Source: Pholiota molesta
Taxonomy: Eukaryota; Basidiomycota; Agaricomycetes; Agaricales; Strophariaceae
DNA length: 64,000 nt
Reading direction: 5' to 3'
Assembly: GCA_014925825.1 (NCBI GenBank)
Contig: JACGCK010000014.1
Coordinates: 496,001-560,000 of the forward strand
How positions within the stretch are numbered: position 1 is the stretch's first letter; the number at the start of each line of letters is the position of its first letter. A program made the translations under genes and the position numbers. The notes beneath the pieces are model-generated. The model had not been told where the DNA came from, did not search any database, and saw only the letters and a program-made list of their open reading frames with translations. This document shows positions 13,045-25,386 of this stretch, one piece after another.

Positions 13045-15315
13045 TTAAATCGTCGATGAAAAATATCCTACTTTATGGGGCCAATAAATAGAGATACCAT
13101 AAGTTCCCAGATATGAAGGCCACCGGGCATCATCAACGCCCATCCCATCTATGAGCCCATAAATAATGTCCAATGCGTTGGAGGAAGTCCTGAGCGCTAA
13201 ATCGACCCGTTTAATTACCTTGAATAGTACGATAAAGAAACTAGAAAATAATACCGTCATTGTTAGGAATATAAGTAACTGATCTCATCCCATCACAGGT
13301 CCAATGAATGTCGCCGAGAAGGGGGAGGAGTAGCGAGTCCCATTTTGCCAGAAGGGCCTTTATACGTTCATTGAAGTCAGAGCTGAAATTCGTGGCACTG
13401 TCGACGTCGCACATGTGCTTGAGTCTGACATGAATGCCAGAGATCTGGAAAAAAAGAATTCAAAATATCATCAAATACATTGAAGCATACTTACATAGAT
13501 ATCTTGCGGATTGTCGATTTGTATACTATCGATGTTGTTGAAGTCACCCATCAATTTATTAAGCTTCCTTGTACTGTATGCGTGTCGGAATAGTTTGTCA
13601 ATTGACTGACTAAATCTGATCAACTGCATCGCGGTAGGGCTCTGCTTCCAGTCCTCTAATTGAGATTGCTTGAATTGACTTCAGGGAACGTCGTGCACAT
13701 TGGAGGACATAGAATAAACTGTAAGCTTCATCGGAGAGTTTTCTTGAGCCTCACAACGAGACAAAGCGAGGCGATTTAAAGCAGCCCGGGTTCTTGGGTC
13801 CAGGAAAGAGTCGACCACAGTTTCAAACATGAATCTACAGGTCTGCAGAAGAGGGACAATAGCCAGCCTTCCCTGGGGCGTTGTGGCCGCGAGGTTCTCG
13901 ATATCGGTATGCGGTGGGCAAGTGGTGTCCAACATAATAAGCGCCGGGGTTAATTTGAGCAGCATCATCAGTTGTCCAGGCCAAAGCGTGCCTGGGCAGA
14001 TGCGCAGAGTCCGTAATAGACTCGGAGAGGGGCCGGTATTCGAGACCATGCGAATAAGGCTGGGAACGATGCTCGGCGAGTAGAACGGAAATGCTACTGT
14101 GAGCTCCTCAAGCGCTGGGAGCTTAAGGGCATCGAAGCAACTTAGTATGTCCACATCCCGCGCCGGCGTGTCCGTAACGAATTCCAGCTTCTTCAGATAC
14201 TTCAGAGTAGCGGCAGGAAAGGATATAGGATACGACTTTTGGCTGATCATAAGAGATTCGAGGGTGGAATAATTAACGACCTGATTTAGGTGTCCCTGGG
14301 TGATGCACAAGTGCTTGTAATGCGTTAATTGAGAAATGGGCAATTTGAGACGTGGGGGTACGGAGCCGCTGATATGGACACGGCGAAGCAGCGGCGCAAT
14401 TTCAAACATATCCAAGGGCATCGGTGTAGATTCGTATCCAAGTCGCAAGTGTAACGCCAACGTCTGCAGAAGCGGAAGACGACCCCGGATGCGGTGGAGG
14501 CTTTCCATGGCCACAGTCGGCACGGAGATGGACGCCGTCTGCCATCGATCGCTATGCCTCGCCAGCAGACTCAACGCAGGGTAGAGAGTTTTATTCCGGT
14601 TATGTTGGTAGAACGTTTTGTGCCGGGAACCTTCTGAATCCTCGATGGTGACCACCAGAGGTTTGTTCCCGGAGCGCCGAAGGACTTCTGTGAGGCGCTC
14701 CATTTGCAGTCGCGCCCGCTCAGAGCTGCCCTGCCCTTCATGGTCAAGCTTTACAGTGGGCAGGTGCGCCCAGAGGACAGAGAGCGATATGGCGGCATTT
14801 CTCCATGCTTTAGAGACGTAGGAGAGTAGCCATCGCAATTTTTCGACCTCGCTGATAGGCTCGCCAGTGACGCTCCAGAGAATGATTTCTTGCCATATCT
14901 CTGCGGGTATGCGGCGGATTACGGAAAGGATGGCGCGGTGACGTCGGACAAATAGAATGGCTTTGGAGTCTGCGTCTTCAAGGTGGGTGTGTCCTTTTGT
15001 GTTCTGCGGTATACTCGCTTCGATTTGAGCGATAGCACGATGGATCAAAGCCGTTTCTGCCTCCGAAGGGGGTGTGTTCGAGGCTAGAAGATGTGGTACA
15101 GGAGACCATGGTAGATGCGTTGAGTGTTCCTTGAACACCTCGTCTTTAGGCCGTGCTATCAACTGAAACTTTCCAGTAGCAAGTTTCGTCCAAGCGGCTC
15201 TGAAAACAGCGTGGTCAGTCAACCGATGGCAGTCAACTAGTCACTGTCCGATCAACTTCCACCCGGACCCTGCAACAACTCTGCATAGAAGGACTCACTT
15301 CTTGAATACGTTCAT
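13045..15315 (-). pseudogene. F-box protein B (tandem paralogue) with in-frame TGA
   Basis: Paralogue of the adjacent F-box A gene. Exons 15315-15299, 15199-13495, 13444-13255 and 13196-13045 close to 688 codons. Codon 512 (13683-13681) is TGA. After it the same frame continues with clear similarity to F-box A: ED/EGW, the DIDS/NIDS segment, PQDIY before the intron, GIHVRLKHM against GIHYTLHDF, VTYIPNND against VGYVPTND, and NALDIIYGL against DALDIIYGL. The F-box-like motif is RRIPAEIWQEIILWSVT. The first exon is only 17 nt (MNVFK plus two bases), with a good GTGAGT donor. Either this allele makes a 511-residue truncated protein, or the stop is a base error. Role as for F-box A: probable SCF adaptor, target unknown. 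Confidence 0.72.
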
Positions 15316-15716
15316 AGTACAGGCAAGAACTGCAGCCTTGATTGGGTAGGCTGGCTAACACGCACATGAGTAAGTAAGTATTGAGTGTGAATCATGTAAG
15401 TAACACAGTTGTCAAATCAAGTTATTTCCAACGCGTTCCCTGGGCATTCGATGTTGGATCGTTCATCATGCGAATGAATCATAATCTTATCAGATAAGTC
15501 CGTAACACCAACCAGAATTGATGTCCATTGCAACACAAGTCCAACATCTATCCAACTTTCAATCATTCGATATATACAGAGAAGGTATATATACACATAA
15601 GCAGCTGCAAAAAAAGCACGCATCATTTCACGATCTGGCCGTATCAAAAACTACACCACCCTAACAGGCTCCTCACGGCGACACGGACACTTATCCAAGG
15701 GATGTTTCCTGGTGGC
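15316..15716. other. Intergenic spacer
   Basis: Upstream of F-box B and downstream of the next minus-strand gene. No gene, repeat or RNA was recognised. Confidence 0.5.
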
Positions 15717-16633
15717 TCAAGCGCCCATGCCGGATGGAGGGAAAATAGTCTCCCATGCCTCCACTTCCGATAGAGGGCGAAAGTATCCACATCTCACATT
15801 TTCCATCGCTTTCTGAAAGAGGTCATTAATTATACTAGAAAGATAGCCTGAGAGGGAAACATACGTACTTCCAATAAATTCACTGCTGAAGGCAAAGTTA
15901 AGACTTCACTTTCTTTCGCTAATTTGAGTGCTTCATGAATGCCTTCATCCGTCGGTAATACATGGTCGTACCATTCCCTTAGTTTTTGTCCGATCGTCAC
16001 AAGGTAAAAGCAGGCGATGACCAGGAGTACCTCTCTCATCACTGGAAAATGTAGCATGTTGGGTTCTTCAGGATTCTCCAGGCCTTGACTAACTGCAATC
16101 CAAACGTAGTCCGGATGTTCCTGTAGTCCAAGCTTTATTGTTGAAATCGATAGGAATGTCGTGGTCAACCGGTAATTGGAAGGTGCCACCATGTGCGTGA
16201 GAGCGACGGCTTCGTCCAGAATACCACATTTGAGAAATTCACCCAGCAAGTATCCCCATATCTCTTGGAGCGGCTTCGTCGTGGGGCCGCCGTAGAAGAT
16301 CCAGGTCTGCGGCAGCGCGACGTGCAGCGTGTCGAAGTCGGGCATGCCATTCCGCACCAAGGCGAGAGCGCGGGCGATCATCACCCCGTCTTTTGGACGC
16401 TCTCGTACCCTGTTCACAGCGTAGGATATCAGGGCCTCGACGCAAACAAAGCTTGCGTATTGTCGAACCATTTCTATCGCCTTTGCAGCAATGCATTCTG
16501 GAGCTGCCATTATTGGGTCAGCATCTGTCGATGGCGGTGAAGGATAGAAGATATCTGGGTATTGAATATATATGCTGTGGTATTGGAGCGAATCTTCGTC
16601 ATCGTCAACTGGATTGAATTTGTGTCTTTGCAT
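15717..16633 (-). CDS. Hypothetical protein, two exons
   Basis: Exons 16633-15869 and 15812-15717 join in phase (GT-AG, 56-nt intron) to give 286 residues ending PPSGMGA. The protein is mostly helical with acidic and aromatic patches. There is no signal peptide; one weak hydrophobic segment (VMREVLLVIACFYLVTI) near residue 200 could be buried or membrane-associated. No family was recognised. The N-terminus (MQRHKFNPVDDDEDSL) may not be the true start; the next Met, in MAAPECIAAKA, is 41 residues later. Neighbours give no functional hint. Confidence 0.6.
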
Positions 16634-17337
16634 CGTAAAAGGCAGAGCGCGGGCTCCTTTGGGTGATCGGTGATGCGGGTGTGCGCGGTTGACAATTCCG
16701 CGACAGAATGGTGTTGAAAATACGCCGAAGAGTTAAGAATGGGAAGTCCAACTCACTCACGGAAATATATGCATACCAACAATACACGGGAATCTCCGCG
16801 AGCTTTCCAGGTAGAATGATAGATGACGGAAATGGGCTGATATTGATAGTGCCCACAAGATAGGGCGTCCATCATGGAGGGCGTAACGGAAAAAGCCATG
16901 CCACATCTGCATCATCTCCTTGTTGTTCTTTACACAGATGGAGCTTCATATCAAGATATTAAGACTGAGCGCTGAGCGCCCGATGCATTGACGCTATCTC
17001 AGAAAGCTATCCGACTAATCCGATACTTGAGCTGCCGCTACACCAATCACCACCCCCTCAAACACACAGAAAAACGAAAAAGAGAAATATAATGCGCATT
17101 TACTTAGGAGTCGTATGTATGTAGTACCGAGAAACTAATGAGGAACTATGATCGAGGGCGGGGGTGGGGTGGGGTTGGGGGAGGGTATATCGAATATCGA
17201 AGGTGTCTGTCTGTCTGTGTCTGTCATTAAAGTACTTAGCGGAGCGGGATGCGTGCAGGTGGCTGATGAGGGTGTGTGTGTGAGGAAGAGCAGAGGCGGG
17301 TGCGGGTGGTGGTGAGGATGGGAATGCAGATGCGGAA

Positions 17338-17412
17338 AGGAGGAGGGACGAGAGTAGGAAGGAGCGAAGGAAGGAAGTGAGGAAGGAAGGAAGGAAGGAA
17401 AGGAAGGGAAGG
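17338..17412. repeat. GGAA-rich purine tract
   Basis: Near-continuous purine run built on GAAGG/GGAAGGAA words on the plus strand. A simple-sequence tract with no coding signal. Confidence 0.8.
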
Positions 17413-17640
17413 ACGATAATCGAATAGTAGCAGGCCAGAGAAAACGAGCTGACGCGATAAAGGAGGGAATAAAGAACAGCGAAGGTAAGCACCAAGGAAC
17501 GCAGCCTGAACACGAAGCGAGAAAGAGAGGGACCAGATAAATAATTGTCCAAGAAAATCCCCCAGCCCTCCCTACAGCCTCTGCAGCACGCCCTTCGCCT
17601 CCCACACGCCAATCCCTGCCCAACCGCCTCAAATCCCGCC

Positions 17641-17720
17641 TCACATCCCAGCCAACCGCCTCACATCCCAGCCAACCGCCTCACATCCCAGCCAACCGCC
17701 TCACATCCCAGCCAACCGCC
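17641..17720. repeat. 20-bp minisatellite, four perfect copies
   Basis: The unit TCACATCCCAGCCAACCGCC is repeated four times without mismatch, preceded by a diverged partial unit from about 17621. It lies about 45 bp beyond the stop codon of the glycosyltransferase, so it may fall in its 3' UTR. Confidence 0.95.
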
Positions 17721-17763
17721 CAAAAACCTGTCAAACTCCCACCTTCCAAACAACCAAACCCCA

Positions 17764-19886
17764 CTACCGCGCATACCCAACCTGCATCTCCACCTCATCC
17801 TCCCCGGGCCGCCTCCTCGCCTGGCTCACACTCGCCTTCCTCCCCGTACTCCTTGTCGCATACCCCTCCGGCCCCGGGCCAGGCGACGGGTAATCCCTGT
17901 ACGGCGACGGCGACGCCCCTCCATCATCATCCGTAAACGGCGACGGCGCCGGCTGCTGTTGTTGATGTTGGAGTTGGTAAGAGGCAGGCGCGGCGGCGTG
18001 GCCGTGATTATGTGAGTGGTTGCGGTCGTACTGCGCCGTGTCCTTCTCGTCCTGCTGCTGCTTGTCCTGCGCCGCGAGCGCCGCGGTCGCCGCGGACGCA
18101 TCGCCGATGCCCGCGCGCGTGCCCCATCCGGTCTGCATAACGAAACGAAAACGTGCAGGATCAGCATCAGAATTTTTGAAAGATGAAGAAGGAAAGGGAG
18201 ATGGGGAGCGTTTGGAGATGGCCGCAGGACCGTCAGTAGCGGGCGGGGATTATCGCCGAGGGTGCACCACATGACATGCCCGCACACGCCGATAACGGCA
18301 CCAAGAACGCAAGAACGCAAGAACGCAAAAAAGAAGAGAGAAAAACAGAGAAACAAGGCACGGACCTCGTGAAGCGTGCACAGCGCATAGATCTTCATGA
18401 TCGCAAAGTAGTACCCAAACAGGATGAACGCCGGCACGTAGATGACATGCTCCGGCTGGTGCCACAGGTGCGGCATCAGCTTCAGCGTCCGCGTCGCGAA
18501 CAGCCAGACGAAGTACGAGCAGAGGATGTTCCTGCACGCGAAAGGAAAAAGGCAGGAAGTCAGCATCGTCACAGGGGCGCCATCAATACGCGATTATGCA
18601 ACGTCGTCGTCGTCGCAACTCGCAACTGAAGGTCGAACAGAAAGAGGGGACTTACCACCATGGCAAATGGTAACCGCCTTGTGCGATGGGGATGGTGCTT
18701 TTGTACATGAGATACGAGACGAGACATGGGCCGACGAGCAGCGTGAGAGGATTGAAGAGTTTGTCCACCTAGACGCCGGAAAAACCCAGTCAGCGCACTA
18801 TTCCAAGCCAGAGTCGGACAGACGCCAAGGGCTTACCATAGTATACGCAACGTAAGGATGTGACGTCCAAATGTATCTTTCCATGAACAGGCTGCGCAGA
18901 TCCGAGCGCCACGTATTCCTCGTCCAGCGGAGCACCTGCTTGAGAAAGCGCCAGTTGGGCTTCATCGTCGAGAGCAGCTCCGCCTCCTTGCAGCACTGGA
19001 CGTACGTGTTCCACCCGTGGCTCACCATCCAGCGCGTCAAAAACTTGTCGTCGCCCGAGTTGAGCTGGTACTTGCCCAGCCAGTAGTCGTGCGTGAAGCC
19101 GTGCAGGAACTCGGGGTCCTTGAGGATGACGGTGCGGTACGCGGCGGTGCGCCCGGAGAGGCACGGCAGGCCGCCGTCGATGTGCGTCGAGGAGGCGATC
19201 TCGATGTTGCGGATGGTGAGGCGGAAGGCGGCGAGGACCTCCCAGACGGTCATGCGGTTCCCGACCTGCTGCACGCGCTGGGAGGTGCCGACGCCGCCGA
19301 CCTTCTGGTCCTCGAAGCACGCGAGCACGTAGGGCAGGAGCGTGGGCGGCCAGATGGCGTCGTCGTCGGCGAAGACGATGATGTCGGTGGTGGTGTTCTT
19401 GATGCCGTGGCTCATCTGGAGGCGCTTGTTGGCGAAGGGGACGGTGAGGACGCGGATGCGCTCCGGGTCGACCTGGTTGGCGAGGTCCTGGAGGGGGCCG
19501 AGCATTTTTTCCTCGGTGATGATGAGGATTTCCTTGGGCTTGCCAACGAGCCAGCTATTGGCGGCTTCCTTGAACTCCTCGCCGGCATCGATGGTGGGCA
19601 CGATAATGGTGACGTCCTCCGAGGCGATATAGGTGGGGTTTTCGGGCAGGGGGATGGGGCGGTACGTCGCGGCTGCCGCCAGACGAATCATGTACCATAG
19701 GTAGCGGTAGAATCTGCAGAAAAAGGGCACGCCCGTCAGCACTCCCGCCTTTTCTCAATGGTTCGCTGGCGTGCTTACCCGATGACTCCAAACGGCACGA
19801 CTGGGGGAGAGGGGTTAGCTCGCTGGCTGACGACAGGTGGAGGCAGACATACATATTGGGAAATCATCAGAGGTAAGGTAGAGCAT
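17764..19886 (-). CDS. Membrane glycosyltransferase family 2 (Cps1/hyaluronan-synthase-like)
   Basis: Processive polysaccharide synthase-type enzyme using a UDP-sugar, probably at the plasma membrane. Exons 19886-19853, 19800-19779, 19713-18837, 18768-18656, 18531-18366 and 18132-17764 give 526 residues. The N-terminal helix is followed by VTIIVPTIDAGEEF (nucleotide-binding start of the GT-A fold), VFADDDAIWP (DxD-type acidic cluster), CLSGRTAAYR and DDKFLTRWM, then QVLRWTRNTWRSD. This last is the Q/RxxRW motif of processive GT2 enzymes. Three or four further helices follow, and TGWGTR near residue 405. The C-terminal tail is Gln/Pro-rich. Closest known relative by motif is basidiomycete Cps1, reported to act in capsule or wall glycan synthesis. 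The product here is unknown. Coding GC is high compared with the flanks. Confidence 0.88.
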
Positions 19887-20888
19887 TTGGGCTTTGGTTG
19901 GGTGCTATAAAGGAGTGAATTACGACGCCAGAGAGACGAAGAAGATCTATGCGTCCCGTCACGGCGGGATACACAGAAAAGGACCCAATTTACAGAAACG
20001 AGGAGGAGGAACGCAGAACATCTCCCACCGCCAGCCCTTCCCAGGCGGAGTTTCAATTCACTCTCCCCGCACTCACGCCCCCCGTGTCACCACTCCCTTG
20101 TATTCGGTTCCTGTATATTCGGCCCTGCCAACACCTGCTACTTTCGCTGCCACCACCGCCGTCCACACCAGCCACCATGCCCCGAGCGCACGGCATGCGC
20201 AGCGGCAGCGTTCCTACGTGAACGGTGACCCATGGCAGCCTCGTATCCATCGCCATCCTTCGTCTTAAAATTAGCTCGCTCTTCTCACTACATATCACTG
20301 ATTTTTCGCCCCGACTAGCACAGCTAGATAACCTACACCCAAACGGCACTACATACTTCATTCTGTCGTCATCGGCATCCCATCACCGACAGCGGCCACG
20401 GCCGCCATCTGTGCAGCGCACGACCGCCGAACCAATCATGCAGCGCAAATGCAGTGGCATATCTTCCGACGGCATATTTTCGGCCTGTGTCCCATGCTTA
20501 TGCTTGACTTCCTTATGATATCCACCACACACTGTACTGCTCGAATCGAAGTATGTATTCGAACAACAACATATGCAGACTCCCGGAACCCGATCCGGGG
20601 AATAATCAGCCGCTTGCGCCCGTCACGGGTCGCTCTTCAGGCCGCCCCGACGCCTTCAGCGGATCGCGACCAGCTGGATCGTGTTTGTACCAAGTATGTA
20701 CGTAGCGCCATTTCCAAAAAACCGCTTTGCGCAGCAGGCACTTCGTACCTCAAGCAGACGGCGCGCCCGCCATCCGCGCCTCGGAGCCGCAGCTACTTTT
20801 TGTCAAGTGCTGACGAGCGGCCTGGGATGCCCGTTTCGTGTACCTTGGAATAGCGTAAAGAGTGGTATTAATAAACCTCTAGATCTGG
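19887..20888. other. Upstream region of the glycosyltransferase
   Basis: Pyrimidine-rich stretches around 20030-20160 probably include promoter and 5' UTR. Overlapping open frames on both strands lack any domain. No RNA gene was recognised. Confidence 0.45.
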
Positions 20889-21676
20889 CAGGACCCCTGA
20901 AAGCTCACCAAAATGGCTGATGCCAAAAAAAAGAAAAAATGCGATTTTTATCCAAACCAAATTTGCCAAAATTTATCCGATTTTTGCACCAGGGAGCGCC
21001 AGAATGCAAAATTTATCCAAATTTCGGCTCAGGCATCCAAAATAGCGGGCAAGGTTCAAATTTTCGTTTTTTGGGCCTGCGGCCCCATTTTACAGCATAT
21101 AGACTTGTAAAATAAGCTTAGCATAATGAAATAGTCTTCAAATTCTAAATTAAGAGATGAAGAACAGAGTATAGAAGGCTTATTCACATCTTCACCCTCA
21201 TCGTCTGATCCAACTTGAGCAGAAGTCATTTTTGTTCGTTTCTGCAGTGTTTTCATTGCTTCTTGGGCCGAGATCTGAGCAAGAGTTTCCAAGAGTTTCT
21301 GTATTTTTGGAATTCTGTTGACGTGACGATGAGTGACAAGGCCCTAAGCTACCCTAAGGAATATTTTGAATGAATTTGGATATTGGTTTCATTATATAAA
21401 TTAGGACCAGGGCCTTGTAGCATAACTGTTTGAAGGTTGCAACATATTTTGGAGTACCGATGTTTAAATCCCCCCAAAGGCCAATTTCTATCCAAACCCA
21501 CGCTTATGCCTCGGTCTCATGGCCAAAAATTATCCAACTTTCTGATGTGGCATTTCGGTCAAAAAACCAAATTCCTATCCGATATTTTCAAAATAGCCCT
21601 GAGGCATTCTGCAAAAATTTCTCAGATTTTATCCGATTTTGGGATCAGTGGGTTTGGTGTACTTTCAGGGGTCCTG
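20889..21676. mobile_element. 788-bp non-autonomous TIR transposon
   Basis: The ends are inverted copies: left CAGGACCCCTGAAAG then CTCACCAAA, right the reverse complement with TACACCAAA. A 6-bp direct repeat ATCTGG abuts both ends (20883-20888 and 21677-21682), as expected of a target-site duplication. The inside is AT-rich with recurring TTTATCCGATTTT-like words near both ends and no coding region, so it is non-autonomous. Ends of the form CAGG...CCTG suggest hAT-like ancestry, but hAT usually duplicates 8 bp, so the superfamily is unsure. Confidence 0.82.
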
Positions 21677-23156
21677 ATCTGGCCTTATTTTTATCGACAA
21701 TCCCGTAACCACCTATTCTTGACCTCACCAGCCCTGTGCCTAGGCCTAACCCCAGCCGCCCAACACCCACTGCGAGGTCCCCAGGCCATCCCTGGGGCAA
21801 TCACCCACCCGATACACGTTCGAAGCGCAGTATTCGATGGTACGAAGGCAGGCGTTGATTCTTGATGCAAGATCGACTGTAACTGCGGTATGTATGTAAA
21901 TATGGACCTATTATAAAAATAGGGAAAAACGTATTCTTATGTACAAGCGGTACATGAATAAGGGTCTATAGCCTAGGGTCTATGCTGGTCTATGTGTGTA
22001 CTATGTACTTAAGACTATGTAGCACCGCAGTAAGGGTCTCCCCTTATCCTTCCCCAAATTAAATGCAGCACGCACAGTGACCCATGGCCACACGTTTGCG
22101 TACGGCGCAAGCCCCAGGCAAAACCGCGAGGACCTACTTTCCTGATCCAAAGATCCACATCCTTCCACATCTCCGACTTGACTGTTGCTGATGTCGCCCA
22201 ACATAAGATCGGATGTCGAGCCTCGGCGCCCGGCGTAAGTTGATCATGATAATGCCACTGATCTCACTGATCCCATCAGCGCAACGTGTCGGCCGTCGTC
22301 GAACAGACAATTTGTCTGATGCCGGCATGCCGGGATCAAGCCAGAGTGCGCGTCGGCCTCAGCGCATGAAGTGCGCCTAAAGTGCGCGCTTTAGTTTTGC
22401 ATGGACACAGACAATCGAGCAAACTCAGTGTTATTTCACTAAGTGCGCATTGGCGCACTCTCTCTCATGCGCGGGATACTGAGAAACTCCCGGCACTCTT
22501 ATTATTTATAGATAATATTCCCGAAGCATCTGCGCAGACTGCGCTTCAGATGCTTGAACTTGAACCAGTGAGCTCGCCCATGGAAATTAGCGCTCACTCA
22601 AAAGTTAACGGCGCGCGGCGGCTGCGCTGCACCATTGAACACTTGTGGCTTAAGCTCTGACCTTTCTGTGCCCCCAGCGCTAATATTCACGAAACTTTGG
22701 CGGCTAAGAAAGACATCTAAAACGGATAGGCCTTCGCGCGGGACTAGGGTAGCAATGCCATGATTCTTCCAATTTTTTAGAGACAGTGCGATATCTGCGA
22801 TTAACGCGACTTCACGGAACCAGCGAATACGGCGAACTCTACTTCCTGCTCGCCTTGCTTTGGGATCCTTCATACCCGACCACGGAAGGCGTCGTGCACC
22901 AGCTCCATGGCGGGCTTTATTACACCAGGGCAGAGAGCGCTCAAAGGCGGGACGAGCTAGGAAAGGGACCACCAGAGTAAGCGGCGTGCAACTGGTAATT
23001 GGGCCGATCTCGAGGATATGATGGACTTACCATGAAAGACTGGTTGAAGGAGGAATATGAGTGATACCTCAATAATTCTTGCCATAGGAAGGCTCAAATT
23101 TGGTGGATGCGCCGAACTTAAACGTTTAGAGAGAGTGACGCATCGGACCTGTGATT
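21677..23156. other. Intergenic region, no supported gene
   Basis: Contains TATG/GTCTATG-like low-complexity sequence around 21960-22020 and GTGCGC-rich sequence at 22350-22460. The minus-strand frame 22598-22972 shows no domain. It is the 3' flank of the NAPE-PLD-like gene. Confidence 0.45.
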
Positions 23157-24581
23157 CTATACTGGTATGAATACAGTCTCGCCAACATCGATAGCGCCGA
23201 ACCCTTCTTCTCTCCATACCGTAGTCCCTTTCGCTATCCAAGGCGATGTTTCCTTCTGCAGCTCCTCTCGGAGGAGAACCAACGGCTCCATCGCCTCGTC
23301 CTCGCTCCCACAGAACGTCCCGTAATGCATCGCAATAGCGTGCTTTGCTTGGATGTCCTTTGCGAGCATGAGCGCATCCGACGGCGAGGCATGGAGGGTA
23401 GAAAGAAGAGTTTCTGTCGCTTCGGGCTTCAGCTAGTGGTCATTTTAGTCAGACATGTCGCAATAAGGAGAAAGTAGATGAACGTACTCTCAAGCCCATA
23501 CGACCGAGAATAGAAAGCGAAGCTCCCCTCCAGATTGGAATCATAGCGAGATCAAAAGGGCCATATTTCTCCCCTATCTCCTTGAAGGCAGGACATGGAC
23601 CTGAGGCGGTCGAGTATCCAGTATCCCTAAACAATATATATAAGAACAGCGAAGGAACGGGTATAGCGAATGTACAAACCCCGCAAAGTAAATCGAAGTG
23701 GTAGGTGGCGATCCAACTGACGGCAATTGGCGCACGACCCAACTTGCCCAAAGTGATTTGGACTGATCTAGTATCCCTCTCCCTACAAGAAAAACCAATC
23801 AGCATTGACGATCGGTAAGCGAATATGTGTGGACTTGCCGCTATTATGCTGCGCAGGCGTACAGACGAATTCAACGACTGCATCTGCGATTGGAAACGAG
23901 ATCCGGTCCCACCAATCCATCTCCTGTATTTTCCCGTCATCTACTTTGATTTCGTCCGTTATTGTCCTCTTTACGCCAAGTAGAACCAGAAAATGGACCT
24001 CTGGCCAGTGTGCATGAATTTGGCGTAGGCATTCGATATCGAGATGATCATAACTAGTGGGAATAGTGAGATCAAATATTTCAGTTTGAGCATTGGGATT
24101 GAGACATACTGGTTGTGTGATATCACTACGAAATCAACGCCTGGAAGATCCGTAACCTCGCATGGTGTGGGAAGATACCGTCGAGGTCCTATCCATGTCG
24201 AGGGAGACGCACGTTCAGCAAAGATTGGATCAAAAACAATACGAGTGGGTTGGGATGTAGATGCTTTGGACCAAGGTAACTCGATATAGAATCCCTAAAA
24301 TTCGGCAGAGATGATAGAGTTCAAGTTTTCTGTTTACGAAGAAAGAAAAAATGACGTACAGCATGCCCGAGCCACGTCGCACCGACAAAATATGATCCAT
24401 CCAGTTCCTGAGGAGAGTTGAAGTTGCAGGACACTGTTTTGGCAGGCTCCACAGGTATGTCGAACGATCGAGCCCTGCTGAGAGGTATTCGCAAGACCGT
24501 CGCGAGGGATTCGAGGAGAGTAGCTTTAGGCGGCCATGGGTTCTGAAAGCCCCCACGTTTTAGATGGTGTGCGAGTGTCAT
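23157..24581 (-). CDS. NAPE-PLD-like metallo-beta-lactamase-fold hydrolase
   Basis: Family enzymes cleave N-acyl-phosphatidylethanolamine to N-acylethanolamine and phosphatidate, using a binuclear zinc site. Exons 24581-24360, 24294-24110, 24053-23839, 23782-23680, 23626-23488 and 23432-23157 give 379 residues. Diagnostic segments: GGFQNPWP at the N-terminus, ATWLGHA, the zinc motif SHNHYDHLD (spanning exons 2-3), PAQHNSGRGILDQSKSLWAS, YFAGDTGY (bridging ligand Asp) and AMHYGTFCGSEDEA (last His ligand). The third intron (23838-23783) begins GCAAGT rather than GT; only this GC-AG boundary keeps the conserved HNSGRG segment in frame. Start chosen at the first ATG before AHHLKRGGF, close to the usual family start. 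Substrate inferred from family. Confidence 0.92.
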
Positions 24582-25386
24582 CAATATATATAGAAAGCCG
24601 TTAAAGGAGGGTATCGAGCGTGGGCGCTTGGGTTGATGTCGCCAATTCTCTACAACTTCGAGATTGATGCAACGTCAAAATCAGTCTCATAAATAAGTAA
24701 GTAGGTGTATAAGCTCACGTTATTTCAGGAGAGAAGGTTTGAAGTTCGAAAACGTTGACGGACAAGGGCACAGATTTGAGCTCCTGGAATACAGCGAATG
24801 ATGCAATCTTAAGTAGCGCTCCCATCGTGCGCACTTTTTCGTTGCTATGAGTCTTCCAACATCAGTCGAACTTGTCAAGCCAGAGAAGCATGGTATGAAG
24901 GTCCGTCAAATGCTACATGATATTGTTTGGAGTGTATCTTTCAGTGGGCATGCGAGTAGATAAGAAGGAAAGCTGGTGAAAGTTATGAACAAGGGCCGTT
25001 TCGTATCTTTGCGGCAGTGAGCTCGCCGACTTCACACCGGCGGCATGGATGCTGGGCCGGCAATTTACAGGCAACTTAATTCCAACTATGAAGCTAGGGT
25101 ATGTTGAATATCAGTTTGCATCCACATTCACAATGGGATTCTGGTTGGATGCATTCAACCTACAGTTTTGGTTAGTTTCCCAACCTATTTATTCAACGAA
25201 TTTTCGGCTTGAAGATGACGGCATTATTTTTGGTTGAGAACTTGAAATTCAAGGTTCTGTCATGGTACGTATTGGCAACACTCACAGTCAAAGTTAAACG
25301 TTAATTCTGGATGGACTGATATATATACGTCGCCAAAGCTGTATAGTTAAGGTTTACTTTTATCTGCGGTACACAGTCTGCTATAG
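24582..25386. other. Divergent intergenic region
   Basis: Lies between the minus-strand NAPE-PLD-like gene and a plus-strand membrane protein, so it probably carries both promoters. No repeat or RNA was recognised. Small open frames such as 25049-25237 lack support. Confidence 0.45.

Larger units (their letters stand above)
16634..17763. other. Intergenic region with simple-sequence patches
   Basis: Contains a purine-rich stretch and a 20-bp minisatellite (listed separately). Long open frames on the minus strand at 17100-17644 are Ser/Pro/Leu-rich translations of simple sequence and have no domain. It forms the 3' flank of the glycosyltransferase gene. Confidence 0.5.

Noticed and set aside
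17100..17644. Long minus-strand open frames rich in Ser, Pro and Leu
   Set aside because: They translate GGAA and CCCAGCC simple sequence and overlap in two frames; no domain, no splice support.
22598..22972. Minus-strand open frame downstream of the NAPE-PLD-like gene
   Set aside because: No domain, no splice partners, composition unlike neighbouring genes.
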